This document shows, piece after piece, positions 26,074 through 34,203 of a stretch of 64,000 bases of DNA. The notes under the pieces are model-generated. The model made no database searches, was not told the DNA's origin, and saw only the letters and a program-made list of their open reading frames with translations. The DNA is from Ancylobacter amanitiformis. GTDB lineage: Bacteria; Pseudomonadota; Alphaproteobacteria; Rhizobiales; Xanthobacteraceae. Made by a program: the position numbers and the translations under genes. How positions within the stretch are numbered: the first letter of the stretch is position 1; each line of letters starts with the position of its first letter. The stretch is taken from the NCBI RefSeq assembly GCF_030814815.1, contig NZ_JAUSVR010000005.1, forward strand, positions 231,717-295,716, written 5' to 3'.

Positions 26074-27387
26074 TCAGAAGCGGTCGGGGCGGAAGGAATC
26101 GATCGGGATCGAGGGCGGGCGCCCGCTGGCGAGCTCGGCGATGAGCCGGCCGGTCGCCGCGCTCTGCGTCAGGCCGAGATGGCCGTGGCCGAAGGCATAG
26201 AACACGCGTGGGTCGGCGGTCGAGGGGCCGATGACGGGGAGCGAATCGGGCATGGAGGGGCGAAAGCCCATCCATTGCCGCCCGCCTTCGGTCCTGAGGC
26301 CCGGCAGGAAGGCGGCGGCCTTTTTCAGCATCGCCTCGGAGCGCCTGAAATTGGGTGGCGCGGCGAGCCCGCCCAGTTCCACCGCGCCGCCGACGCGAAT
26401 GCCGGTGACGAGCGGCGAGACCACGAAGCCATGGCCGCCAAAGGTCAGCTGGCGCCTGAGGTCGAAGGCCTCGGGCGCCAGCGTGGTGTTGTAGCCGCGC
26501 TCGGTTTCCAGCGGGAGGCGATCGCCCAGCCCTTTCGCCAGCGGGCGCGACCAGGCGCCGCCCGCCAGCACGACCTGGCCGGCGAGCCGCCGGGAGCCGT
26601 CGGCAAGGTGGATGCGCACGCCATCCGGCCCCGGTTCGAGGCGCACCGCCTCGCCATGGGTGATGGCGCCGCCGCGCGCGATGACGGCATCGAACAGCGC
26701 CATCGCGAAACGGTAGGGGTCGGCCACCGTCTGCCAGTGCGGGGTGAAGGTGCCGACCGTGAAGCGCGGCGACAGGCCGGGCTGGAGTTCCGCCAGGCGC
26801 TCGCCGCGCGCGTGCTCGAAGCGGATCCCCTCGCTCGCGCGCGCTTCCCAGCCGGGCAGCGCGGCCTGCCATTCCCCCTCGCTCTCATAGAGCTGGAGAT
26901 TGCCGTCGCGGCGCACCAGCGGGCGCAGCCCGGCGGCGTCGACCATGGCGTCCATCGCGGTGGCGGCGAGCCGCATGAGCCGCGCCTGCACCAGCAGCGA
27001 ATGGCGGTAGCGATCGGGCAGGCCGGCGCGGCCGAAGCGGATCAGCCACGGCAGGATGCGTGGCAGGTAGGACGGGGGAATCGACAGCGGGCCGAGCGGA
27101 TCCAGCAGCCAGGCCGGCGCCTTGCGCAGGATGCCGGGCGAAGCCAGAGGCAGGATGTCGGTGAAGGCGAAGGCGCCGGCATTGCCATAGCTCGCGCCTT
27201 CCGCCACGCCGTTGCGCTCCAGCAGGCGCACCCGCCGGCCCTCGCCGAGGAGATGGAAGGCGGCGGCGAGGCCGACAATGCCGGCCCCGATGACGATGAT
27301 GTCGCTGGCCGCGTCGTTCCGCGCCAGGGGCTGGCCGTCACCGGCAGCGGCGCGGGCGGCGTTGGCGGCAACCGAGTGGCTGTTCAT
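26074..27387 (-). CDS. FAD-dependent D-amino acid (D-hydroxyproline) dehydrogenase, DadA family
   Basis: 437 residues. The FAD motif IIVIGAGIVGLAAAFHLL (GxGxxG at 34-39) follows an Ala-rich N-terminal extension of about 28 residues. ERNGVAEGASYGNAGAFAF and the C-terminal PDSLPVIGPS...GHGHLGLTQSAATGRLIAEL are typical of DadA-like oxidoreductases. In hydroxyproline pathways this enzyme oxidises cis-4-hydroxy-D-proline to 1-pyrroline-4-hydroxy-2-carboxylate, passing electrons to the respiratory chain. Its place between the epimerase and deaminase genes supports this role; substrate is inferred from context. Confidence 0.87.
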   Translation of the reverse strand: MNSHSVAANAARAAAGDGQPLARNDAASDIIVIGAGIVGLAAAFHLLGEGRRVRLLERNGVAEGASYGNAGAFAFTDILPLASPGILRKAPAWLLDPLGPLSIPPSYLPRILPWLIRFGRAGLPDRYRHSLLVQARLMRLAATAMDAMVDAAGLRPLVRRDGNLQLYESEGEWQAALPGWEARASEGIRFEHARGERLAELQPGLSPRFTVGTFTPHWQTVADPYRFAMALFDAVIARGGAITHGEAVRLEPGPDGVRIHLADGSRRLAGQVVLAGGAWSRPLAKGLGDRLPLETERGYNTTLAPEAFDLRRQLTFGGHGFVVSPLVTGIRVGGAVELGGLAAPPNFRRSEAMLKKAAAFLPGLRTEGGRQWMGFRPSMPDSLPVIGPSTADPRVFYAFGHGHLGLTQSAATGRLIAELASGRPPSIPIDSFRPDRF

Positions 27388-27491
27388 TCTGCCCTGCTGA
27401 GATCTCTGTCGCGACCTTCACGGCCGGGCGCGATCCCCGGGGAATCGACGCGGTCCTGAGGTTCCGGCCGGGCACCTCGGCCTTTCCACCT

Positions 27492-27508
27492 CCCGGGTCA
27501 AGCCCGGG
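27492..27508. repeat. Palindrome CCCGGGTCAAGCCCGGG, solitary REP-like element
   Basis: A 17-bp imperfect palindrome between the hydroxyproline genes. The same 15-bp core (CCGGGTCAAGCCCGG) recurs twice at 33183-33254 in opposite orientation, so this is a dispersed repetitive family. Confidence 0.6.
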
Positions 27509-27613
27509 CGCGGGGTCTTTCGTCTCAGGGCGCCTGCCATCGCCGCGGGCGGACCGGCATTGCCCGCGGCAGGTGCGCCCATGAGGCTCTCCGAGAGGTC
27601 TTCCGGCCCGCCG

Positions 27614-27657
27614 CTTCAGGCGGGCTTCAGGCGGGCTTCAGGCGGGCCTCAGGCGGC
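27614..27657. repeat. Tandem 11-bp repeat overlapping the 3' end of the deaminase gene
   Basis: Three exact copies of CTTCAGGCGGG and a fourth imperfect copy that contains the stop codon of the DapA-like gene. On the coding strand the unit reads as the gene's last codons plus TGA, so its terminus appears to have been duplicated three times downstream. Confidence 0.75.
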
Positions 27658-28545
27658 CTTGGCGAGGGCCGGGCGGGTGGCCAGCGCCTCGGCGACGATC
27701 GCCTCGACCTTGGCGCGCTGCGCGCCTTCCAGCGGCAGGCGGGGCGCGCGCACATGCTCGGTGGTTCCGGTCACCAGCGCCTCGACCAGCTTCAGGTTCT
27801 GCACGAGATAGGTCGACACGTCGAGGTCGAGCAGCGGGCGGAACCAGCGATAGATCGCCAGCGCCTCGTCATAGCGCTTGGCCTTCATCAGCTGATAGAT
27901 GGCGACCGTCTCTTCCGGGAAGGCGACGACCAGGCCGGCCACCCAGCCGACCGCGCCCACGGCGAGCGCCTCATAGGCGAGATTGTCGACGCCGGTGAAG
28001 ACGTCGAAGCGGCTGCCCAGCGCGTTGATGATCTCGGTGCTGCGGCGGATATCGTCGGAGGATTCCTTGATCGCCACGAAGCGCGAGTCCCGGGCCAGTT
28101 CGGCCATGATCTCGATGGTGACGTCGACCCGGTAGGCGACGCGGTTGGAATAGATCATCACCGGCAGGTCGCCGGCCTGCGCCACCGCATTGAGGGTCGC
28201 GACCGTTTCCTTCGGGTTGGTGTGGTAGACGAGGCTCGGCACCACCATCAGCCCATCCGCGCCGGCCGTGTGGGCGCGGGCGGCGAGAGAGGCGCAATCG
28301 CGGGTCGCCGCGTCGGCAATGGTCATCAGCACCGGCTTGCGTCCAGCCACCGACTTGGCGATGGCGAGCACCTCGAGGCGCTCGTCATGCGACAGCATGG
28401 GGCCTTCGCCCAGCGAGCCGTTGACGATGATGCCGTCGACGCCGGCATCGATCTGCAGGGCGAAGCAGCGCTCCATCTCACGGGCGTCGAGGGCGCCAGC
28501 CTCGGTGAACTTGGCGGTTACGGCGGGGAAGACACCTGTCCACAT
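27649..28545 (-). CDS. DapA-family lyase, probable 1-pyrroline-4-hydroxy-2-carboxylate deaminase
   Basis: 298 residues of the DHDPS/NAL TIM barrel. The Schiff-base lysine is Lys160 in RFVAIKESSDD and the partner tyrosine is Tyr132 in VMIYSNRVAYRVD; the substrate loop has VNGSLGEG in place of the usual GTTGE. DapA relatives in hydroxyproline clusters deaminate 1-pyrroline-4-hydroxy-2-carboxylate to alpha-ketoglutarate semialdehyde, and the neighbours fit that. AGGAG lies nine bases before the ATG at 28545. It is divergent from a GntR regulator. Confidence 0.85.
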   Translation of the reverse strand: MWTGVFPAVTAKFTEAGALDAREMERCFALQIDAGVDGIIVNGSLGEGPMLSHDERLEVLAIAKSVAGRKPVLMTIADAATRDCASLAARAHTAGADGLMVVPSLVYHTNPKETVATLNAVAQAGDLPVMIYSNRVAYRVDVTIEIMAELARDSRFVAIKESSDDIRRSTEIINALGSRFDVFTGVDNLAYEALAVGAVGWVAGLVVAFPEETVAIYQLMKAKRYDEALAIYRWFRPLLDLDVSTYLVQNLKLVEALVTGTTEHVRAPRLPLEGAQRAKVEAIVAEALATRPALAKAA

Positions 28546-28559
28546 GGCTCGCGCTCCTG

Positions 28560-28589
28560 GGGCGTGACGGAATTGGGCGTGACGGAATT
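28560..28589. repeat. Exact tandem duplication of a 15-bp unit in a promoter gap
   Basis: GGGCGTGACGGAATT occurs twice in direct succession (28560-28574 and 28575-28589), between the start of the deaminase gene and the presumed GntR operator. Confidence 0.8.
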
Positions 28590-28608
28590 CGCCGGCAGCA
28601 TCTGTTTT

Positions 28609-28618
28609 TTGGATCCAA
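28609..28618. promoter_or_regulatory. Candidate GntR (FCD-type) operator in the divergent hydroxyproline promoter
   Basis: TTGGATCCAA is a perfect 10-bp palindrome in an AT-rich patch, with a second half-site TTTTTGGA at 28630-28637. FadR/FCD-type GntR regulators commonly bind short palindromes of this shape. Position between the divergent deaminase and gntR genes supports a role in controlling both. Confidence 0.5.
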
Positions 28619-28657
28619 TTTGCAATATCCTTTTTGGACTGGCGAGGGAAATGCGAC

Positions 28658-29347
28658 ATGAAGGTGAAGGCGACCGATATCGGCCAGATGGCCTCGGCTT
28701 CCGAGGTGATCTTCGAGGCGCTGCGCGAGGCCATCACCCAAGGTGAGGTGAAGGAGGGCGAGGCGCTGCGCCAGGACCGCATCGCCCGCATGTTCAATGT
28801 CAGCCGCATCCCGGTGCGCGAGGCGCTGACCCGGCTGGAGGAGCAGGGCCTCGTATCGACGCAGCGCTATCGTGGCGCGGTGGTCTCCAGCCTCTCGATC
28901 GCGGAAATCGAGGAAGTGTTCGAGTTTCGCGCGCTGATCGAGCCGGAGGTGCTGCGGCTGGCGATTCCACGCATGTCGGAAACCGCGCTCGCGCGCGGCG
29001 CCGAGTTCGCCGCGGCCTTCGCCAGCGAGCCGGACAGCGCTCGCTGGGGAGAGCTCAACCGGCGCTTCCACTATGCGCTGTATGAGGATTCGGCGCGGCC
29101 CTATTACCTCTCCACCATCAACGCCGCGCTCGACCGGGTGGACCGCTACTCGCGCGCCCAGCTGGTGCTGACCGACGGCATGGCGCGGGCGCAGCGTGAG
29201 CACGAGGCGATCCTAGCGGCCGTCGTCGCGCGCGATGCCGACCAGGCGGCGGCGCTGACCCGCGAGCATATTCTGGCGGCGGGCCGCTCGCTGGTGGATT
29301 TTCTCAGTCGCAGCCGTGCCGGGGAGAAAGCGGTCCGCGCCGGCTAG
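28658..29347 (+). CDS. GntR-family regulator with FCD domain, probable hydroxyproline cluster regulator
   Basis: 229 residues. The winged helix (about 12-75) includes GEALRQDRIARMFNVSRIPVREALTRLEEQGLV, followed by a helical FCD ligand-binding domain with FRALIEPEVLRLA, NRRFHYALY and EHEAILAAVVARDADQAAALTREHI, including the Asp/His metal-type ligands. It is divergent from the deaminase gene and close to a palindrome at 28609, consistent with a repressor that senses a pathway compound. The ATG at 28658 has GCGAGGGA eight bases upstream. Confidence 0.9.
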   Translation: MKVKATDIGQMASASEVIFEALREAITQGEVKEGEALRQDRIARMFNVSRIPVREALTRLEEQGLVSTQRYRGAVVSSLSIAEIEEVFEFRALIEPEVLRLAIPRMSETALARGAEFAAAFASEPDSARWGELNRRFHYALYEDSARPYYLSTINAALDRVDRYSRAQLVLTDGMARAQREHEAILAAVVARDADQAAALTREHILAAGRSLVDFLSRSRAGEKAVRAG

Positions 29348-29533
29348 GATACGTGGCGACGATGGGCAGAGGTATTTATATACCGTGTCGCATGAAAGGC
29401 CATGTTCCCGCGCCAAAAAACATCCCGCCGGGCATCGAAGCTTGCCACTTAAGACTTTCGAGCCCGGTGACGAAGCGTTATGCGGGGACCTTCACGGTGC
29501 CGTCACAGGCCGCCGGCAGGGACCCTCGCGCCC

Positions 29534-30574
29534 ATGAACCGTCGCCGCTTCATCGCCGGTGTAGCCGGTGGCCTTGTCGCCCTGCCCGCCGCGGGCCCGG
29601 CCGGGTTGGTGGCGTGGGCGCAGGCCCAGACACAGGCCCAGACACAGCCATCGACACCCGCACCGCCGCAGTCCTCCGCGCGCGAAACCGGGTCGCTCGC
29701 CTTGTTCGTGCCGGCCGGCGGGGGCGGAGGCGGGGGGCTGGAGCGCCTCGCCCAGGCGATCGACATGAGCCTGCGCGAGGCCGGCCTCGTCGCCGATCCC
29801 GTAACGGCCTATCATCCCGGCAACGCGGCGGGCGGTTTCGTGCAGTTCGTCGACCGCGAGCGCGGGCGCACCGACCTGCTGATGGTGTGCGGCATCGGCA
29901 TGGCGGGCGTCGCCGTCATGCAGCATCTCCCCGTCAACCTGTCCGACCTGACGCCGATTGCCTGCCTCATCACGGAGAACCTCGTCCTCGCGGTCAGCGT
30001 CGATTCGCCGTTCCGGTCGCTGGGCGACCTGCTCTCGGCGATGCGGCAGCAGCCCGAGGCGGTATCCTTCGTGGGTTCTTCGCTCGGCAGCACGGATCAT
30101 CTGCTGGTCGGCATGCTGGCACGGCATGTCGGCATTTCCGGGCGCCTCGTCGGCTATCATCCCTATGTCGGCGGCGTTGGCGCGGCGGATGCCGCGGCGC
30201 GCGGGGCGGCGGTCGGCGTCGTTGGCAGCCTCGGCGACATTCTGCCGGAGGTGAATGTCGGGCGGCTGCGGGCGCTGGCCATCTCGTCCTCGCAGCGCCT
30301 GCCGGGCGTGGCCGTGCCGACCTTTGCCGAACACGGCGTCGATATCCGGCTGGCCAACTGGCGCGGCGTGTTCGCCCCGCCGGGCATCGGCGCCGACAGT
30401 CAGGCCGATCTGGTCAGGCTGATGGAGCGTATGGTGGCGGGCCCGGCATGGCGGGCGAAGCTGTTCCAGTACAATTGGCAGAGCAGCCTGAGGACGGGCG
30501 AGGATTTCGCCCGCTTCGTGCGCGAGGAGAGCGACCGCGTGCGCAGCCAGATCAGCGCACTCGGCCTGATCTGA
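29534..30574 (+). CDS. TctC-family periplasmic substrate-binding protein, orphan
   Basis: 346 residues. The N-terminus NRRRFIAGVAGGLVALPAAGPAG is a signal peptide with a Tat-like twin-arginine start, followed by a Gln/Thr/Pro linker (AQAQTQAQTQPST). The mature part has the tripartite tricarboxylate transporter binding-protein (Bug) layout: VPAGGGGGGGLERLAQAI, ADPVTAYHPGNAAGG, LGSTDHLLVGMLA and the end FARFVREESDRVRSQI. No TctA or TctB membrane genes are adjacent, so it must use an unlinked permease or act as a sensor. It lies 186 bp downstream of the GntR gene, in which no other gene is visible. Confidence 0.86.
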   Translation: MNRRRFIAGVAGGLVALPAAGPAGLVAWAQAQTQAQTQPSTPAPPQSSARETGSLALFVPAGGGGGGGLERLAQAIDMSLREAGLVADPVTAYHPGNAAGGFVQFVDRERGRTDLLMVCGIGMAGVAVMQHLPVNLSDLTPIACLITENLVLAVSVDSPFRSLGDLLSAMRQQPEAVSFVGSSLGSTDHLLVGMLARHVGISGRLVGYHPYVGGVGAADAAARGAAVGVVGSLGDILPEVNVGRLRALAISSSQRLPGVAVPTFAEHGVDIRLANWRGVFAPPGIGADSQADLVRLMERMVAGPAWRAKLFQYNWQSSLRTGEDFARFVREESDRVRSQISALGLI

Positions 30575-30593
30575 CGCGCCCGGCGCTGCCCGC

Positions 30594-31517
30594 TCAGTCC
30601 GCCGGCACGAGGGCGGGCCGCGCCAGATCCGCCGCGATGAAGCTGCCGCGCGCGTCGCGCACCGCGCTGGCGATGAAGTCCTCCACCTCGCGGATGCGCC
30701 GCAGCCCGTGAATATCGGCATGGGTGACGAGCCAGTAGGCGCGCCGGAAACTCAATTCCGGCAAGAGCCGCACCAGTTCGGCATGGGTCCGCGCGGCATA
30801 GTCGTGCAGGATGCCGATGCCCGCCCCGGCGCGCACCGCCTCCATCTGCCCGACCACGCTGGCGCATTCGAGCCGCCGGGCCTCCACCTCGCGGAACGCC
30901 TCGAAATAGTCGAGGGCCGGCGAATAGACGAGATCGGGCACATAGGTCACGAGCAGGCGGCCGGCGAGATCGGCGAGCCGCGCGATCGGCCCGGTGCGCT
31001 CCAGATAGCCGCGCGTGGCGTAGACGCCGAGGCTGTAATCGGTCAGCTTGCGGGCGACGAGCCGCCCCTCGCCCGGGCGTTGCAGCGTCACCGCGATGTC
31101 CACCTCGCGCTTGGGCAGCGAGAAGCTGCGCGGCAGCGGCGCGAGCTGGATGGTGAGGTTGGGATGTTCGTCCGCGAGCCGGCCGAGCCGGGGAGCGAGG
31201 AAATAGGTGCCGAATCCGTCGGGCGCGCCGATCCGCACGGTGCCGGCCAGCGCGAGATCGACATTGCCGAGCGCGGCCTGCGCCTGCAGCATTTCCGTCT
31301 CGATCCGCTCGGCATGGGCAAGCAGGCGCTCGCCGGCCGGGGTCAGTTCGCTGCCCGTGGTGCGGCGCTCAAGCAGCTTGGACCCCAGGCCGGCCTCCAG
31401 CGCGGCAAGCCGGCGGCCGACCGTGGCATGGTCGAGCCCCAACTGGCGCGCCGCCGCCAGCATCTGGCCGGCGCGCGCCACGGCGAGGAAAATCCGCAGG
31501 TGATCCCAGTCCATCAT
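30594..31517 (-). CDS. LysR-family transcriptional regulator, divergent from mmsA
   Basis: 307 residues. The N-terminal helix-turn-helix is in MDWDHLRIFLAVARAGQMLAAARQLGLDHATVGRRLAALE, followed by a type 2 periplasmic-binding-like effector domain beginning VRIGAPDGFGTYFLAPRL. It faces mmsA across about 140 bp and is therefore likely to control it. The start is set at the first of two ATGs (31517), with GGAGG five bases upstream. Confidence 0.9.
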   Translation of the reverse strand: MMDWDHLRIFLAVARAGQMLAAARQLGLDHATVGRRLAALEAGLGSKLLERRTTGSELTPAGERLLAHAERIETEMLQAQAALGNVDLALAGTVRIGAPDGFGTYFLAPRLGRLADEHPNLTIQLAPLPRSFSLPKREVDIAVTLQRPGEGRLVARKLTDYSLGVYATRGYLERTGPIARLADLAGRLLVTYVPDLVYSPALDYFEAFREVEARRLECASVVGQMEAVRAGAGIGILHDYAARTHAELVRLLPELSFRRAYWLVTHADIHGLRRIREVEDFIASAVRDARGSFIAADLARPALVPAD

Positions 31518-31655
31518 GGTCGCCTCCGTCGCGTTCAGTCTTGACCGCTTATTCTTGTTAGCCCGTTTGCGCACAACGGATGCGGGAACATCGTCGTTGA
31601 AGTGAACGCTTTCAGCAAGCACAACCAGCACGGCACATAACAGGGGGAGATCGCC

Positions 31656-33146
31656 ATGGCGGTCATCGGGCATTATATCGGCGGCAAGAGCGTCACCACC
31701 GCCGGACGGACAGCGCCGGTCTTCGATCCCGCGACCGGCGCGCAGACCGGCGAGGCGCTGCTGGCCTCCACCGCGACGGTGGGCGAGGCGGTGGCCGCGG
31801 CGGCGGCGGCCTTCCCGGGCTGGGCCGACACCCCGACGCTGACCCGCGCCCGGGTGATGTTCAAGTTCAAGGCGCTGCTGGAGCGCGACATCGACGCGCT
31901 GGCCGAGGCCATCACCCGCGAGCACGGCAAGACCTTCGAGGATGCCAAGGGCGAAGTCACCCGCGGCATCGAAGTCGTCGAGTTCGCCTGCGGCATTCCC
32001 CATCTGCTGCGCGGCGATTTCACCGAGCAGGTGGCGCGCGGCGTCGACGTGTTCTCGGCCCGTCACCCGCTGGGCGTGGTGGCCGGCATCACCCCGTTCA
32101 ACTTCCCCGTCATGGTGCCGATGTGGATGTTCCCGGTGGCGATCGCCTGCGGCAACAGTTTCGTGCTGAAGCCCTCCGAGAAGGACCCGACCCCCTCGCT
32201 GATGCTCGCCGAACTGCTGGCGGAAGCCGGCCTGCCGGCCGGCGTGTTCAACGTGGTGCAGGGCGACAAGGAGGCGGTCGATGCGCTGCTGACGCACCCT
32301 GACATTGCCGCGGTCAGCTTCGTCGGCTCCACGGCCATCGGCGAATATGTCTACAGGACCGCCTGCGCGCACGGCAAGCGCGCGCAGGCGCTGTGCGGCG
32401 CCAAGAACCACCTCGTCGTCATGCCCGACGCCGACCTCGACAAGACGGTCGATGCGCTGATGGGCGCGGGCTATGGCTCGGCCGGCGAGCGCTGCATGGC
32501 GGTGTCGGTCGCCGTGGCGGTGGGCGGCGTCGGCGACGCGCTGCTCGACAGGCTGGTGCCGAAGGTGCGTGCGCTCAAGGTCGGTCCCGGCCTCGACCGC
32601 GATAGCGAGATGGGCCCGCTGGTCACGAAGGAGCACCTCGCCAAGGTCTCCGGCTATGTCGATGCCGGCGTCGCGGAAGGCGCGAAGCTCGTGGTGGACG
32701 GGCGCGGCCTGAAGCTGCAGGGCTATGAGGACGGCTATTTCATCGGCGGCTGCCTGTTCGACGACGTCACCCCGGACATGAAGATCTACAAGGACGAGAT
32801 CTTCGGCCCGGTGCTCTCGGTGGTGCGCGTGGACAGCTTCGCCGAGGCGCTCAAGCTGGTGAACGACCACGAATATGGCAATGGCGCCGCCATCTTCACC
32901 CGCGACGGCGACAGCGCCCGCACCTTCGACCGCGACGCCAAGGCCGGCATGATCGGCATCAACGTGCCGATCCCGGTGCCGGTGGCGTTCCACTCCTTCG
33001 GCGGCTGGAAGCGCTCGGTGTTCGGCGATCGCAACGTCTATGGCATGGAAGGCGTCGGCTTCTACACCAAGATGAAGACCACCACCGCCCGCTGGCCCAC
33101 CGGCATCCGCGAGGGCGCCCAGTTCGTCATGCCGACGACGGGATGA
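31656..33146 (+). CDS. mmsA: Methylmalonate-semialdehyde dehydrogenase (CoA-acylating)
   Basis: 496 residues of the aldehyde dehydrogenase superfamily. The nucleophile is Cys280 in [10 protein letters not shown]. The position of the general-base glutamate of ordinary aldehyde dehydrogenases is not Glu in QALCGAKNH, as typical for the CoA-dependent MmsA branch; [22 protein letters not shown] and NFPVMVPMW are also characteristic. It converts methylmalonate semialdehyde or malonate semialdehyde to propionyl- or acetyl-CoA in valine, inositol or pyrimidine breakdown. mmsB is not adjacent. A damaged copy of its 3' end lies 300 bp downstream. Confidence 0.95.
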   Translation: MAVIGHYIGGKSVTTAGRTAPVFDPATGAQTGEALLASTATVGEAVAAAAAAFPGWADTPTLTRARVMFKFKALLERDIDALAEAITREHGKTFEDAKGEVTRGIEVVEFACGIPHLLRGDFTEQVARGVDVFSARHPLGVVAGITPFNFPVMVPMWMFPVAIACGNSFVLKPSEKDPTPSLMLAELLAEAGLPAGVFNVVQGDKEAVDALLTHPDIAAVSFVGSTAIGEYVYRTACAHGKRAQALCGAKNHLVVMPDADLDKTVDALMGAGYGSAGERCMAVSVAVAVGGVGDALLDRLVPKVRALKVGPGLDRDSEMGPLVTKEHLAKVSGYVDAGVAEGAKLVVDGRGLKLQGYEDGYFIGGCLFDDVTPDMKIYKDEIFGPVLSVVRVDSFAEALKLVNDHEYGNGAAIFTRDGDSARTFDRDAKAGMIGINVPIPVPVAFHSFGGWKRSVFGDRNVYGMEGVGFYTKMKTTTARWPTGIREGAQFVMPTTG

Positions 33147-33176
33147 GGGGGGGGGCTGCTCCCGCACCCACACGAC

Positions 33177-33260
33177 GTCATCCCCGGGCTTGACCCGGGG
33201 ATCCACGACTTCCCGCGCGCCGATCAAGGCATGGATGGCCGGGTCAAGCCCGGCCATGAC
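33177..33260. repeat. Paired REP-like palindromes (BIME-type element)
   Basis: Two inverted palindromes, CCCCGGGCTTGACCCGGGG at 33182-33200 and GGCCGGGTCAAGCCCGGCC at 33237-33255, flanked by GTCAT and ATGAC. The core is the same as at 27492. This is a dispersed repeat of the type frequent in this bacterial order. Confidence 0.75.
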
Positions 33261-33313
33261 GGTGTTCTCTGACGGTACCGCGCGCAGCTAAGAGGGCTCC
33301 GCGCCCGCCTACA

Positions 33314-33428
33314 CCTCTCCCCGTCGGGGAGAGGTCGCCGCGCAGCGGCGGGTGAGGGGCGGCGACGGTGCAAAGCCCGGCACCCGGCTGCCCCCTCACC
33401 CCAACCCCCTCCCCCACGGGGAGAGGGA
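33314..33428. repeat. Second palindromic repeat module
   Basis: CCTCTCCCC-GTC-GGGGAGAGG (33314-33334) is a near-perfect hairpin. A related arm, with CCCCTCACCCC and CACGGGGAGAGGG, lies at 33391-33427 in inverse arrangement with GGTGAGGGG (33351-33359). The unit is non-coding and repetitive. It lies between mmsA and its remnant. Confidence 0.65.
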
Positions 33429-33451
33429 GCTTGCCGCCCGGTGCGCGAGCA

Positions 33452-33536
33452 AGGCGCGGGCTTCTACACCAAAGATGAAGACCACCGCCCACGCTGGCCA
33501 ACCTGCATCCGCGAAGGCGCCCAGTTCGTCATCTAA
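33452..33536 (+). pseudogene. Decayed duplicate of the mmsA 3' end
   Basis: This stretch aligns with the last 85 bp or so of mmsA (about 33049-33132): shared runs include GGCTTCTACACCAA, GATGAAGACCACC, GCATCCGCGA and GGCGCCCAGTTCGTCAT. The copy has an extra A after CACCAA, a lost codon and several substitutions, so it cannot be translated in the mmsA frame. It is followed by a TAA in place of the mmsA end. It may be the tail of a lost second mmsA or of an allele left by recombination. Confidence 0.8.
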
Positions 33537-33574
33537 CACGGGCTGAGGCGCCTGCGGGGAAACCCTACAAACCT

Positions 33575-34153
33575 TCACAATCCGCTTAGATGCGGAACTG
33601 GTTTTGTCCAGAGTTCACTTGGCGAACAAATAACCAGCGGGACATACTTAAGAATCACATGTGCCTGCTTCGGCAATCGTTTCTCTATCGTGAGGAAATG
33701 ATCGCGGTCGGATGCGGCAGCATCTAAAAGTAAATTGCGATCTTTAGAACTTAAGTTTCCGAATACGCTTCCTTGAAAGAACGACGCCATGGTTGTAGCA
33801 AATCGTCTAGGAGGATTTTCGGTTAAGCAAATTTCAGAATGTTGAATTATATCTCGCGCATATCTACTAAGTCGGACATTTTTCGCAGCGTCAATTTCAG
33901 CCAGAGATGAAGAACTCAAAATCCAATCGAAATGGGCTCTGTCATTAAAGGTAAAAATCTCTCTTAAACTGTCGAGTATATCCTCGCCATCAGATCGGCG
34001 CAGGATTTGCGGCACCGCATCGGACGGAAAATCATCAGCATGCGGTAACGGGTCTTCGCCGAACACGTATCCACCGCAATCTGCGATCGCCTGAAATGTG
34101 CCCGTGTCGAGGAAAAGCCGACGAGGAATGATAGAGTCAGAAACGAACGCCAT
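33575..34153 (-). CDS. Orphan PIN-domain-like protein, AT-rich, probably acquired
   Basis: 192 residues. The N-terminus RRLFLDTGTFQAIAD places an aspartate (Asp16) after a hydrophobic strand as in PIN nucleases. Glu87 in SSSLAEIDAA and the C-terminal block NLLLDAAASDRDHFLTIEK (Asp144, Asp149, Asp151) complete a plausible acidic metal site. No antitoxin-sized partner is visible. Base composition and codon use are clearly more AT-rich than all neighbours. The ATG at 34153 has a good GGAGG seven bases upstream, so it is probably expressed. PIN assignment is by motif only. Confidence 0.65.
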   Translation of the reverse strand: MAFVSDSIIPRRLFLDTGTFQAIADCGGYVFGEDPLPHADDFPSDAVPQILRRSDGEDILDSLREIFTFNDRAHFDWILSSSSLAEIDAAKNVRLSRYARDIIQHSEICLTENPPRRFATTMASFFQGSVFGNLSSKDRNLLLDAAASDRDHFLTIEKRLPKQAHVILKYVPLVICSPSELWTKPVPHLSGL

Positions 34154-34203
34154 TCTGCACCTCCAAATTGCCTCTAGCAGCTAAGTTTTTGCTGCTTTCC
34201 CCC

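Noticed and set aside
25046..26872. One continuous 608-codon minus-strand frame covering the epimerase and part of the dehydrogenase gene
   Set aside because: The upstream 270 codons are a shadow of the dehydrogenase gene in another frame; the epimerase begins at its own ATG at 26047 with a family-typical length.
31656..33146. mmsA as the missing alpha-ketoglutarate semialdehyde dehydrogenase of the hydroxyproline cluster
   Set aside because: Active-site context (GERCMA, no general-base Glu) fits the CoA-acylating methylmalonate semialdehyde branch, and it has its own LysR regulator.
30594..33257. 887-codon minus-strand frame ending in the LysR regulator
   Set aside because: All residues before the LysR start at 31517 are antisense to mmsA and lack domain features.
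33452..33536. A short functional coding sequence downstream of mmsA
   Set aside because: The similarity to the mmsA end is interrupted by indels that change frame, so it is better explained as a remnant.
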